Source: Agrococcus jejuensis (GTDB lineage: Bacteria > Actinomycetota > Actinomycetes > Actinomycetales > Microbacteriaceae). From it: a DNA stretch of 64,000 nt. The stretch spans positions 744,001 through 808,000 of the forward strand of contig NZ_LT629695.1 of the NCBI RefSeq assembly GCF_900099705.1, written 5' to 3'. A model generated the notes under the pieces. That model saw only the letters and a list, made by a program, of their open reading frames with translations, was not told where the DNA came from and searched no databases. Made by a program: the position numbers and the translations under genes. Below are positions 8,493 through 16,021 of this stretch, in pieces. The number at the start of each line of letters is the position of its first letter. The first letter of the stretch is position 1.

Positions 8493-9154
8493 CCGACGCT
8501 CCCCTCGCCATCCCGCACGCCGATGCCGCCGACATCGAGGCGGTCGTCTCGGAGCCCGAGGGCACGGCGTGGGCGACCGTCGTGCTCGCGCACGGCGCGG
8601 GCGCCGGCAAGGACCACGGCTTCATGGTGGGCATGGCGCATGCGCTCGCCGACGCCGGGCTGCGGGTCGTGCGCTTCGACTTCCCCTACGTGACCGCGGG
8701 CAAGCGCTTCCCCGACCGCGCGCCCGCCGCCATCGCTGCCTGGCGCTCGGTCGCCGACGCGGCCCGCACCCTCGGTGACGTGCCGCTCGTCGCCGCCGGC
8801 AAGTCGTTCGGCGGCCGCATGGCCACGATGGCGGTCGCCGAGGGAATGCCGGCCGACGCGCTCGTGTCGCTCGGCTACCCGCTGCACGCGCCCGGCAAGC
8901 CCGAGCGGCTGCGCGACGAGCACCTCTACGGCATGACGACGCCGCATCGGATCGTGCAGGGCACGAACGACCCGTTCTCGTCGGGCGACCTGCTCGAGGG
9001 CGTCGTCGAGCGCATCGGCGGCTCGGCGACGATCGACGCCGTCGAGGGCGGAGGACACTCGTTCGAGGTGGCCGGCAACAAGAGGACGCCCGAGGTCATC
9101 GCGACCGAGCTCGCGCCCCGGGTCGTCGACTGGCTGCGCGCCACCGTCGGCTGA
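8489..9154 (+). CDS. Alpha/beta-hydrolase of the KANL3/Tex30 type
   Basis: A 221-residue hydrolase. TVVLAHGAGAGKDHGFMVGMAHALADAGLRVVRFDFPY holds the oxyanion loop; LVAAGKSFGGRMATMAV carries the nucleophile elbow G-K-S-F-G-G; GGGHSFEV near the end supplies the histidine. This pattern is shared with small bacterial hydrolases related to KANL3/Tex30; substrates are unknown. GTG at 8489 overlaps the stop of the upstream oxidoreductase (GTGA), so both form one operon likely controlled by the divergent TetR protein. Confidence 0.88.
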   Translation: MTDAPLAIPHADAADIEAVVSEPEGTAWATVVLAHGAGAGKDHGFMVGMAHALADAGLRVVRFDFPYVTAGKRFPDRAPAAIAAWRSVADAARTLGDVPLVAAGKSFGGRMATMAVAEGMPADALVSLGYPLHAPGKPERLRDEHLYGMTTPHRIVQGTNDPFSSGDLLEGVVERIGGSATIDAVEGGGHSFEVAGNKRTPEVIATELAPRVVDWLRATVG

Positions 9155-9192
9155 CGCTCACCAGCCGCGCATCCCTCCCCGACGCGACCGAC

Positions 9193-9219
9193 GGGCCGCA
9201 TCCACAGGGGATGCGGCCC
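9193..9219. terminator. Bidirectional terminator hairpin
   Basis: GGGCCGCATCC (9193-9203) pairs perfectly with 9209-9219 across a 5-nt loop, between two convergent genes that end at 9154 and 9245. There is no U-tract, as is common in GC-rich actinobacteria. Confidence 0.75.
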
Positions 9220-9244
9220 GCCGGCCAACGCGGATCGTGCGCGG

Positions 9245-10075
9245 TCAGTTGACCTCGGCGGGGTCGGCCGAGACGCGGCCGGCGACGCCCTGGTCGAGCG
9301 CGTCGATCGTCGCGATCTCGTCGGCCGAGAGCTCGAAGTCGAAGACCTCGATGTTCTCGCGCATGCGCGTCGCACGGTTCGACTTGGGGAACACGATGCG
9401 GCCCTGCTGCAGGTGCCAGCGCAGCAGCACCTGCGCCCACGACTTGTCGTGCGCGGCGGCGATCGACGCGACCTGCGACTCGTAGTCGACCTTGCCCTGG
9501 CCCAGCGGACCCCACGCCTCGAGCAGGATGTCGTGCTCGGCGGCGATCGCGGCGGTCTCGCGCTGCTGGAACTGCGGGTGCAGCTCGATCTGGTCGACGA
9601 CGGGCTTGGGGCCACCCTCGGCGAGCAGCGCCGGCAGGTAGCGGTGGTCGAAGTTCGAGACGCCGATCGACGTCGTGAGGCCCTCGGTCTGCAGCTCCTG
9701 GAACGTCGTCCAGGTCTCCTGCCACAGGCCCTTCTCGGGGCACGGCCAGTGGATGAGGTACAGGTCGACCTTCTCGAGGCCGAGCTTCTCGAGGCTCGAC
9801 GCCATCGCGTCGCGCGAGGCGGTGCGGCCCTGGTCGTCGTTCCAGCACTTCGTCGTGACGTAGAGCTCGTCGCGCGCGATGCCCGAGGCGGCGATGGCGC
9901 GGCCGACGCCCTCCTCGTTGCCGTAGACGGCGGCGGTGTCGATGTGGCGGTAGCCGGCCTCGAGCGCGTCGGTGACGATGCGCTCGGTCTCGGCGGGGTT
10001 GACCTTGAACACGCCGAACCCGAGCTGCGGGATGGACGTGCCGTCGTTGAGTGCGACGGTGGGGATGGACGTCAT
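9245..10075 (-). CDS. Aldo/keto reductase, 2,5-diketo-D-gluconate reductase type
   Basis: A 276-residue NADPH-dependent TIM-barrel reductase. It has the AKR signature GYRHIDTAAVYGNEEGVG with catalytic Asp and Tyr, the lysine in LYVTTKCWN, the active-site His in LYLIHWPCP, and the cofactor segment IVFPKSNRATRMREN. This matches AKR5-like enzymes that reduce aldehydes and ketones. AAGGAG lies just upstream of ATG 10075. A second, less standard AKR of this class is at 25763. Confidence 0.94.
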   Translation of the reverse strand: MTSIPTVALNDGTSIPQLGFGVFKVNPAETERIVTDALEAGYRHIDTAAVYGNEEGVGRAIAASGIARDELYVTTKCWNDDQGRTASRDAMASSLEKLGLEKVDLYLIHWPCPEKGLWQETWTTFQELQTEGLTTSIGVSNFDHRYLPALLAEGGPKPVVDQIELHPQFQQRETAAIAAEHDILLEAWGPLGQGKVDYESQVASIAAAHDKSWAQVLLRWHLQQGRIVFPKSNRATRMRENIEVFDFELSADEIATIDALDQGVAGRVSADPAEVN

Positions 10076-10181
10076 GAGGCTCCTTCTCGTCTCGCCGACG
10101 CTCGCGGCAGCCGCGCGGGGTCGCCGCGCTCGGCCGTCGATGCCGCGATGCGCTCGACCGTCCGAGCCTAGCGACGCGGGG

Positions 10182-11054
10182 TCAGCCGATGACGTCGATC
10201 AGCCACGCGCGAACCTGCGCCCAGCAGTCGCTGCCGGGGTCGAGGTGGGCGAAGTGGTCCTCGCCCGCGACGACCTCGAGGCGCACGTCGTCGCCGGCGG
10301 CCGTCGCGACCGGCGCATAGTCCTCCGAGAGCCACGGCGGCACGAGCACGTCGGCGTCGCCGGTCACGATCAGCTGCGGCACGCCGAGCGGCAGCATCTG
10401 CTGCGGCGACGTCGTGGCGGCGAGGTCGGCGGGCACCGGCACGTCGGGGCCGATGCCGAGGATCGACGCGACGGCGCCGCCGCCCACCGACTCCGCCTGC
10501 GCCGCGACGAGGTCGTTGACGCCGGCCTGGCTGCACGCCGCGATCGGCGACAGCGCGGGATTCGCGCCCGGCGCATCCTCGGGCAGCAGGTGCCTGCCCG
10601 CCGCCCAGAGCGCGAGGTGGCCGCCCGCCGAGTGGCCGACGATCGCGACGCGGTCGATCGCGACGCCCGCGTCTGGCCCGACCGTCGCGAGCAGGTCGAC
10701 GGCCGCGGCGAGGTCGGCGAACGTCGCGGGGTAGCCGCCGCCGGCGCCGACGCCGCGGTAGTCGACGTTCCACACGGCGTAGCCGTCGGCGACGAGGTCG
10801 GCCGCGACCGCATCCTCGAGGCTGCGGTCGTACCCGGCCTGCCAGAAGCCGCCGTGCACGAGGATCACCGTGCCGCGGGCCTCGCCGGAGGGGAGGATGA
10901 GGTCGCAGACCTGCGCGGGATCGTCGCCGTACTCGTGCGTGGTCGTCACCGCTCCATCCTCGTCGACGAGCTCGCCGACGGGGTCGGGCGCGCAGCCGGC
11001 GAGCGCGGCCGCGGCAGCGATGGAGCCTGCGAGGAACGTGCGGCGCCGCAGCAT
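10182..11054 (-). CDS. Secreted alpha/beta-hydrolase (esterase) lipoprotein
   Basis: A 290-residue esterase with an N-terminal signal MLRRRTFLAGSIAAAAALAGC: a Tat-like RRRTFLAG followed by a lipobox Cys at residue 21. The BD-FAE/esterase core shows the oxyanion motif VILVHGGFW, the nucleophile elbow VGHSAGGHLALWAAG, the acid in VTGDADVLVPP and the histidine in GEDHFAHLDPGS. It probably acts outside the membrane on small esters or acylated sugars. It lies 1 nt downstream of the membrane-protein gene 11056-11703 and is likely cotranscribed. Confidence 0.88.
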   Translation of the reverse strand: MLRRRTFLAGSIAAAAALAGCAPDPVGELVDEDGAVTTTHEYGDDPAQVCDLILPSGEARGTVILVHGGFWQAGYDRSLEDAVAADLVADGYAVWNVDYRGVGAGGGYPATFADLAAAVDLLATVGPDAGVAIDRVAIVGHSAGGHLALWAAGRHLLPEDAPGANPALSPIAACSQAGVNDLVAAQAESVGGGAVASILGIGPDVPVPADLAATTSPQQMLPLGVPQLIVTGDADVLVPPWLSEDYAPVATAAGDDVRLEVVAGEDHFAHLDPGSDCWAQVRAWLIDVIG

Positions 11055-11055
11055 G

Positions 11056-11703
11056 TCAGCGCCTCCTGGGGATCGAGAGCAGCAGCGCGAGCAGCGCGAG
11101 CACGAGCGCGAGCGCCTGCGGCGCGAGGATCGCGAGGCTCGAGCCCTGGAACAGCAGGGCCGACGCGACGGCGGGGATGGCGGGGGCGAGCAGCACGACG
11201 AGGAACGCCCACCACCGCGCGCCCGAGGCGAGCAGCCACCCGACGATGCCCGTGCCGACGAGCAGCGACTGCGGGCTCGCGACCCAGCGGACCTCGACCG
11301 GGATGCGCACGGGGCCGCCGAAGAGCAGGGCGACCAGGCCGACGGCGAGGCCGATGCCGACGAGCACGATCACGATGCCGAGGGCGCGCCGACCGAGGCT
11401 CCCGGGAGCGAGCGAGAAGGCGACGACGATCGCGACGAGCCCGAGGGCGGCCCCGCCCGCAGCGAGCGCCATCGACTCGATCGGCACCTGCGCACCCGAG
11501 AGCACGGGCGTGATGCTGAGCACGCCGTCGAGCAGCAGCGCGCCGCCGACGATGCCGAGCAGTCCGGCGAGCAGCCAGTGCCGCCGATCGAGACGGCGGC
11601 CGGGCCGCAGCGGCTCGAGCGGCGAGCCGGGCGTCGCCGGCATCGGCACGGTGCGCGGCACGGGCGGCGCCATCGGATCGCCCGGAGGGTGCGGCAGGCT
11701 CAT
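11056..11703 (-). CDS. Multi-spanning membrane protein, unknown function
   Basis: A 215-residue protein: a Pro-rich cytoplasmic N-terminus of ~40 residues, then about six hydrophobic spans (HWLLAGLLGIVGGALLLDG, SMALAAGGAALGLVAIVVAF, ALGIVIVLVGIGLAVGLVAL, SLLVGTGIVGWLLASG, WWAFLVVLLAPAIPAVASAL, LALVLALLALLLSI). There is no catalytic motif. It sits in a two-gene unit with the esterase lipoprotein. Family not recognised. Confidence 0.7.
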   Translation of the reverse strand: MSLPHPPGDPMAPPVPRTVPMPATPGSPLEPLRPGRRLDRRHWLLAGLLGIVGGALLLDGVLSITPVLSGAQVPIESMALAAGGAALGLVAIVVAFSLAPGSLGRRALGIVIVLVGIGLAVGLVALLFGGPVRIPVEVRWVASPQSLLVGTGIVGWLLASGARWWAFLVVLLAPAIPAVASALLFQGSSLAILAPQALALVLALLALLLSIPRRR

Positions 11704-11744
11704 GGCGTCAGCGAAGCATCGAGCGCTGGATGCGCGCTGACGCC
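11704..11744 (-). terminator. Long stem-loop downstream of the DUF1540 gene
   Basis: GGCGTCAGCG (11704-11713) pairs with CGCTGACGCC (11735-11744), and inside it GCATC pairs with GATGC. It lies between the DUF1540 stop (11801) and the start of the next same-strand gene (11703), so it probably terminates the DUF1540 transcript. It could also fold in the 5' leader of the membrane-protein mRNA. Confidence 0.55.
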
Positions 11745-11800
11745 CCGCCGCAGGAGCGACGGGACGTCAGTGGTCACGCGGGGCGCGGAGCGCCGAGGGA

Positions 11801-12088
11801 TCAGGCGGCCTCGTAGGTCTCGCAGTGGGCGGTGCCCTGGCCGCCGGCGATGCGCACCTCGCCCGCGAGGCACAGCGCCGACTGGTTGTGCACGCACTCG
11901 GTGCGCTGGCAGGCGCCGACGTGGCTGATGACCTTGGGCAGGCCGCCGTCGATGCCGAGCGGCAGGAACGTGGCGCAGCCTGCGCCGTCGCCGCCGACGG
12001 TGATGGCGGGTGCGTGGCATCCGTCGTGGTTGTAGCCGCAGTCGGTGGCGCTGCACGACGTGACGGTGGGGAGCTGCTCGATGGTCAT
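11801..12088 (-). CDS. Cys-rich DUF1540-domain protein with a duplicated domain
   Basis: A 95-residue protein made of two similar Cys modules. Module one is TSCSATDCGYNHDGCHAPAITV followed by GCATF; module two is GACQRTECVHNQSALCLAGEVRI followed by AHCETY. Each has a C-x(4)-C, a downstream N-x(3-4)-C and a late Cys, the DUF1540 arrangement presumed to bind metal. No signal peptide. AGGAGG on this strand precedes the ATG at 12088. Two sites resembling DtxR/IdeR iron boxes lie 55-106 bp upstream, so iron-dependent control is a reasonable inference. Exact role unknown. Confidence 0.85.
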   Translation of the reverse strand: MTIEQLPTVTSCSATDCGYNHDGCHAPAITVGGDGAGCATFLPLGIDGGLPKVISHVGACQRTECVHNQSALCLAGEVRIAGGQGTAHCETYEAA

Positions 12089-12142
12089 GACTTCCTCCTC
12101 GACTCTGAGCCAGGATGCACCCGTCGTGACGGCGTGTCCAGC

Positions 12143-12161
12143 AAGGTCAGGCTGCCCTGAC
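12143..12161. promoter_or_regulatory. DtxR/IdeR-like iron box 1
   Basis: The 17-mer AGGTCAGGCTGCCCTGA at 12144-12160 matches the core of the known DtxR/IdeR consensus (AGGTTAGGCTAACCTAA) at 13 of 17 positions by eye. It lies upstream of the DUF1540 gene on the minus strand and of a lipoprotein gene on the plus strand. Confidence 0.5.
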
Positions 12162-12175
12162 CGGGGGTTTTCGGG

Positions 12176-12194
12176 TGAGGACAGCCTTACCTGG
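12176..12194. promoter_or_regulatory. DtxR/IdeR-like iron box 2
   Basis: AGGACAGCCTTACCTGG at 12178-12194 is a weaker match to the same core (about 11-12 of 17), 34 bp from box 1 start to start. Paired boxes of this kind are common before iron-regulated actinobacterial genes. Confidence 0.4.
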
Positions 12195-12280
12195 CGCGCG
12201 CTGCGACGACCCGCTCGGAGCCGTCTGCCAGGCGCGTGCCGCACCCTGGATGCGCGTTCCCTCGAGCATCGGAGCCACGC

Positions 12281-12928
12281 ATGCGGCGCAGCCTCCTCGC
12301 CCTCTCCGCGATCCTCGCCATCGCCCTCGCGGGCTGCGCGACCGCCGAGCCCGAGGCATCCGAGGCGCCCTCGGCGTCGCCGTCCCCGACCGCGTCCGAG
12401 ACTCCGTCGGCATCGCCCTCCCCGACCGAGGAGCCCGTCGCCGAGGCGCCGCAGTGCGGCGACGCGTACCTGCTCGCCACCAACGCCATGGCACCGACCG
12501 GCTTCGTCGGCACTGACGACGAGGTCCTCGCGTCCATGGCGCCCGCCGCGGGCTTCGTCGACCCCGCGGCGCTCGACGGGCTCGACGTGCGCTGCACCGT
12601 CACCTACCTCGGCATCGCCGACGGTCCCGGCGGCTCGTCGATCGTCGAGGTGTCGGTCGCGTTCGTCGGCGCCGACCCCGCGCCCGTGCCCGCGCTCGAG
12701 GCGTGGGCGACGGCCGCGGGCTACGTCGCAGACGGCGCCGGCGCGCCCGCCGAGTGGTCGCAGCCGCCCGCCGCCGACGGCACCACCACGCAGAAGGTCG
12801 TGTGGCTCACGAGCGCCGACCGCGGCCTCGACGACGCGGCGGTCGCCGACCTCGCGACGCAGACGGGCGTGCCGATGGATGCGTCGACGATGCAGGTCGT
12901 GCACTCCGACTTCACCGTCGGGGGCTGA
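12281..12928 (+). CDS. Putative lipoprotein
   Basis: A 215-residue protein with signal peptide MRRSLLALSAILAIALAGC (lipobox ALAGC, Cys19) and a Ser/Pro/Glu/Thr-rich linker of ~35 residues. The ~160-residue mature domain has two cysteines (APQCGDAYLL and DVRCTVTYLG) and ends in SDFTVGG. GGAG lies 7 nt before the ATG at 12281. The linker suits surface O-mannosylation by the Pmt enzyme of this window, which is an inference. Domain family not recognised. Confidence 0.78.
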   Translation: MRRSLLALSAILAIALAGCATAEPEASEAPSASPSPTASETPSASPSPTEEPVAEAPQCGDAYLLATNAMAPTGFVGTDDEVLASMAPAAGFVDPAALDGLDVRCTVTYLGIADGPGGSSIVEVSVAFVGADPAPVPALEAWATAAGYVADGAGAPAEWSQPPAADGTTTQKVVWLTSADRGLDDAAVADLATQTGVPMDASTMQVVHSDFTVGG

Positions 12929-12937
12929 GCCCGCGCC

Positions 12938-14698
12938 TCAGGCGTCGATCGCGCGCCGCAGGTACTGGATGCGGTCGCGCAGCTGCTGCATCGACGCCTT
13001 CGCGACCTCGGGGCCGCCGCACACGCGTCGCGCCTCGGCGTGCACCATGCCGTGCGTCTGCTTGCGCTTCTTCGCGACGATCGACACGAGCGCGTTGAGC
13101 AGCTGCCGATCCTCGCGCAGCGAGCGGAACAGCGCGTCCGGCTGCGGCTGCACCGGCTTCTCGGCGATGCGCGACGCCTGCCTGCGCTGGCGGCGCTGCA
13201 GCATCTCCGACACCTCCTCGGGCTCGAGGATGCCGGGGATGCCGATGAAGTCGAGCTCCTCGTCGGTGCCGGGCTCGACGAGCTGGCCGAACTCCTGGTC
13301 GCCGAACAGCACCTTGTCGAACGTGGCGGCCGACGAGAGCGGCTGCCACGTGAAGGGCGCCTCCTCGCGGTCCTCCTTGTCGGGCTTCTCGGCCGCCTCC
13401 ATGAGGGAGTCGTCGAGCAGCTCGTCGTCGTCGGTCGGCTTGCCGAGGGCGTGGTCGCGCTGCCGCTCGAGCTCGGCGGCGAGCTGCAGCAGCACGGGCA
13501 CCGACGGCAGGAACACCGTCGCGGTCTCGCCCCGGCGGCGCGATCGCACGAAGCGGCCGATGGCCTGCGCGAAGAACAGCGGCGTCGCCGACGACGTCGC
13601 GTACACGCCCACCGAGAGGCGCGGCACGTCGACGCCCTCCGACACCATGCGCACGGCGACCATCCACCGCGACTCGGCCGCCGAGAACTCCTCGATGCGC
13701 GCGCTCGCGCCCGCATCGTCCGACAGCACGACCGTGACCTTCTCGCGGCACAGCCCCTCGAGGATCTGCGCGTACTGGCGCGCCTGCGCCTGGTCGGTCG
13801 CGATCACGAGCCCGCCCGCGTCGGGCACGAGCTCGCGCACCTGCGTGAGGCGCGCATCCGCGCTGCGCAGCACCTGCTGGATCCACGTGCCGCCCGGGTC
13901 GAGCGCCGTGCGCCACGCGGCCGACGTGATGTCCTTCGCGTCCTCGTGGCCGAGGGTCGCGCGCATCTGCTCGCCCATCGACGTGCGCCACTCCATCGTG
14001 CCCGCGTACGCCATGAACAGCACGGGGCGCACGACGTGGTCGGCGAGCGCGCGGGCGTAGCCGTAGTCGTAGTCGGTGGCCGAGTAGCGCACGCCGTCGG
14101 CGGCGGGCGCGTACTCGACGAACGGGATGGGCGCGTCGTCGCTGCGGAACGGGGTGCCCGTGAGCGACAGACGGCGGGTGGCGGGCGCGAACGCCTCGCG
14201 CACCGCGTCGCCCCACGAGAGGGCGTCGCCCGCGTGGTGCACCTCGTCGAGGATCACGAGGGAGTCGGCCGAGCGCGTCATGCGCTCGTGCAGCGCGGGG
14301 CGGGCGGCGACCTGCGCGTACGTCACGGCGACGCCGTGGTAGTGCCTGGCGGCCTCGCCGTGGGCGTTGCGGAACTCGGGGTCGAGGCGGATGCCGGCGC
14401 GCGCGGCGGCGTCGGCCCACTGGGTCTTGAGGTGCTCGGTCGGTGCGACGACCGTGACGCGGCGCACGGCCCCGCGACGCAGCAGCTCGGAGGCGAGGCG
14501 CAGCGCGAACGTCGTCTTGCCTGCGCCGGGCGTCGCGGCGGCGAGGAAGTCGCGCGGCTCGCGCTCGAAGTACTTGGTCAGCGCCTCCTGCTGCCACGCA
14601 CGCAGCGTCTGCGTCGTGCCCCACGCGGCACGCTCTGGATACGCGGGGCTCAGGTGGTCGGCGGCCCACGAACCGTAGTGCTGGGGCTCGCTCGACAT
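12938..14698 (-). CDS. DEAD/DEAH-box (SF2) helicase, XPB-like
   Basis: A 586-residue SF2 helicase. A Q-like segment TLRAWQQEALTKYF precedes Walker A ATPGAGKTT (Lys61). The DEVHH motif (SLVILDEVHHAGD) replaces classic DEAD, then motif III SLTGTPFRSD. The second RecA lobe shows GLVIATDQAQA, VRMVSEGVDVPRLSVGVYAT and motif VI QAIGRFVRSR. A ~150-residue C-terminal region is charged and helical. This architecture is widespread in actinobacteria without a firm role; DNA repair is plausible. A TACCGT hexamer lies 8 nt before ATG 14698. Confidence 0.92.
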   Translation of the reverse strand: MSSEPQHYGSWAADHLSPAYPERAAWGTTQTLRAWQQEALTKYFEREPRDFLAAATPGAGKTTFALRLASELLRRGAVRRVTVVAPTEHLKTQWADAAARAGIRLDPEFRNAHGEAARHYHGVAVTYAQVAARPALHERMTRSADSLVILDEVHHAGDALSWGDAVREAFAPATRRLSLTGTPFRSDDAPIPFVEYAPAADGVRYSATDYDYGYARALADHVVRPVLFMAYAGTMEWRTSMGEQMRATLGHEDAKDITSAAWRTALDPGGTWIQQVLRSADARLTQVRELVPDAGGLVIATDQAQARQYAQILEGLCREKVTVVLSDDAGASARIEEFSAAESRWMVAVRMVSEGVDVPRLSVGVYATSSATPLFFAQAIGRFVRSRRRGETATVFLPSVPVLLQLAAELERQRDHALGKPTDDDELLDDSLMEAAEKPDKEDREEAPFTWQPLSSAATFDKVLFGDQEFGQLVEPGTDEELDFIGIPGILEPEEVSEMLQRRQRRQASRIAEKPVQPQPDALFRSLREDRQLLNALVSIVAKKRKQTHGMVHAEARRVCGGPEVAKASMQQLRDRIQYLRRAIDA

Positions 14699-14793
14699 GA
14701 CGGTCCACGGTAGCCGCCGCATCCGACACGACACGAACGCGCGGCGCCTGCGATCCCAGCGTGCTCGCACGGGTGCGGCGTAGCATCCGCAGC

Positions 14794-15141
14794 ATGCACT
14801 TCCCCATCGGACTGCTCGCCATCGCGGTGGCCATCTCGATCGCCGCGTGGCGCACGCGTCCGCGCTGGTGGGTCGTGACGATCGGCGCCCTGATCGTCAT
14901 CGGCCTCGTGTGGAGCGTGCTCGGCATCCTGGGCATCACGGTGACGTTCGGCGGCATCGTGCTCGCGACCGTGGGGTGGATCTACCTGGGCCTCTGCATC
15001 GTGTCGATGCTCGCGGCGCTGCTCGTGCTCGAGCGACGCGGACCGAACGGCGAGGAGGCCCCGCCGCTCATCGGCGACAACCCCTTCGACGGCGACACGA
15101 ACGACGCCGACGACCCGACGCCGACGCGCGACCTGCCGTAG
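14794..15141 (+). CDS. Small membrane protein, unknown function
   Basis: A 115-residue protein with three hydrophobic spans: MHFPIGLLAIAVAISIAAW, VVTIGALIVIGLVWSVLGILGITVTFGGIVLATVGW (long enough for two), and IYLGLCIVSMLAALLVL. An acidic cytoplasmic tail (EEAPPLIGDNPFDGDTNDADD) follows. TAGCAT at 14781-14786 ends 7 nt before the ATG, pointing to a leaderless mRNA. No recognised family. Confidence 0.75.
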   Translation: MHFPIGLLAIAVAISIAAWRTRPRWWVVTIGALIVIGLVWSVLGILGITVTFGGIVLATVGWIYLGLCIVSMLAALLVLERRGPNGEEAPPLIGDNPFDGDTNDADDPTPTRDLP

Positions 15142-15162
15142 CCACGCGCGCTCGTCGGTCGT

Positions 15163-15233
15163 TGCGTCTTGCAGGCGATTCCGCCTCTTGAGGGGAATGC
15201 TCCCTTGAGAGGCGGAATCGCCTGCGAAACGCA
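15163..15233. repeat. Long palindrome between convergent genes
   Basis: Eighteen bases at 15171-15188 pair perfectly with 15208-15225; outside them TGCGT (15163-15167) pairs with ACGCA (15229-15233). The loop contains a second, shorter symmetric part (TTGAGGGG / CTCCCTTGAG). It lies between convergent genes ending at 15141 and 15246 and can serve as a terminator, but it is longer than a usual one and lacks a U-tract. Confidence 0.85.
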
Positions 15234-15245
15234 GACGGGGTGGCG

Positions 15246-15695
15246 TCAGGCGCCGGGCGTCGCGTCGTACGTCAGCCAGCGCGTCCTCGTCGCGACGCGG
15301 TCGTAGAGGCGCTGCGCCGTCACGTTGTCGTCGGCGGTGATCCAGCGCACGACGGATGCGCCCTCGAGCGCCGCGATGCCGCCGAGGTGCGCGATGAGCG
15401 CGTGCCCGACGCCCGTGCCGCGCACCGACTCGGCGGCGTAGAGGTCGTCGAGCCACACGCCGACCGTGCCGGTCGACGGCCGCGCGAAGCGGCGGTGGTG
15501 AGCGATGCCGACGAGCGCGCCGTCGGCCTCGGCGACGAGCCCGCGCACCTCGTGGTCGGCATCCGCGAGCCACGACCACACGCGATCGACGACCGCCTCG
15601 TCGGCCTCGAGCCGGTAGAACTCGCGGTACGCGCGGAACAGCGTCGCCCACTGCTCGCGGTCGTCGGGGCGCACGGGTCGGATCGTCACTGCCAT
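15246..15695 (-). CDS. GNAT-family N-acetyltransferase
   Basis: A 149-residue acetyltransferase: MAVTIRPVRPDDREQWATLFRAY begins the fold, VGVWLDDLYAAESVRGTGVGHALIAHL contains the acetyl-CoA-binding R-G-x-G-x-G/A loop, and ITADDNVTAQRLYDRVATRTRWLTY is the usual C-terminal N-x-x-A-x-x-L-Y motif. The length matches single-domain GNATs. ATG 15695 is chosen over a longer reading that adds 18 unlikely residues; GAGG lies just upstream. Substrate unknown. Confidence 0.9.
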   Translation of the reverse strand: MAVTIRPVRPDDREQWATLFRAYREFYRLEADEAVVDRVWSWLADADHEVRGLVAEADGALVGIAHHRRFARPSTGTVGVWLDDLYAAESVRGTGVGHALIAHLGGIAALEGASVVRWITADDNVTAQRLYDRVATRTRWLTYDATPGA

Positions 15696-15767
15696 GCCTC
15701 GATGCTGCCAGCCCACAGCCGGCGCCTGCGCGGCTTCGCTACCATCCACGCGACGGAAGGTGGCGCG

Positions 15768-15953
15768 ATGTCCGACCCCGAGATCCCCAGCGAGATGCCC
15801 CCGGTGACGCCCGAGTTCCAGGCGGACCTCGACCAGTTCACGAAGGGCCAGCTCGACGAGGAGCAGCTCGTCGAGCGCTACATGGAGCGCCTCGGCTACG
15901 GCGACCTGTGGCGCCAGCAGCAGCGCCTCGCGCCGGGCGAGCTGCCCGAGTAG
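15768..15953 (+). CDS. Small acidic protein, 61 aa
   Basis: A 61-residue acidic protein, MSDPEIPSEMPPVTPEFQADLDQFTKGQLDEEQLVERYMERLGYGDLWRQQQ..., with two predicted amphipathic helices. GGAAGG at 15755-15760 is well placed for the ATG. It lies 68 bp upstream of hrpA on the same strand. No known domain; coding is supported by the ribosome site and composition. Confidence 0.65.
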   Translation: MSDPEIPSEMPPVTPEFQADLDQFTKGQLDEEQLVERYMERLGYGDLWRQQQRLAPGELPE

Positions 15954-16021
15954 CGCGCTCCCCGTCCGCCTCCAGCGGACCCGCGCATCCGACGCGCCCG
16001 GGCTGCGAGAGGATGGGCGGG

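Noticed and set aside
13040..14713. Plus-strand 557-codon frame over the DEAD/DEAH helicase
   Set aside because: Shadow of the helicase; composition is not protein-like.
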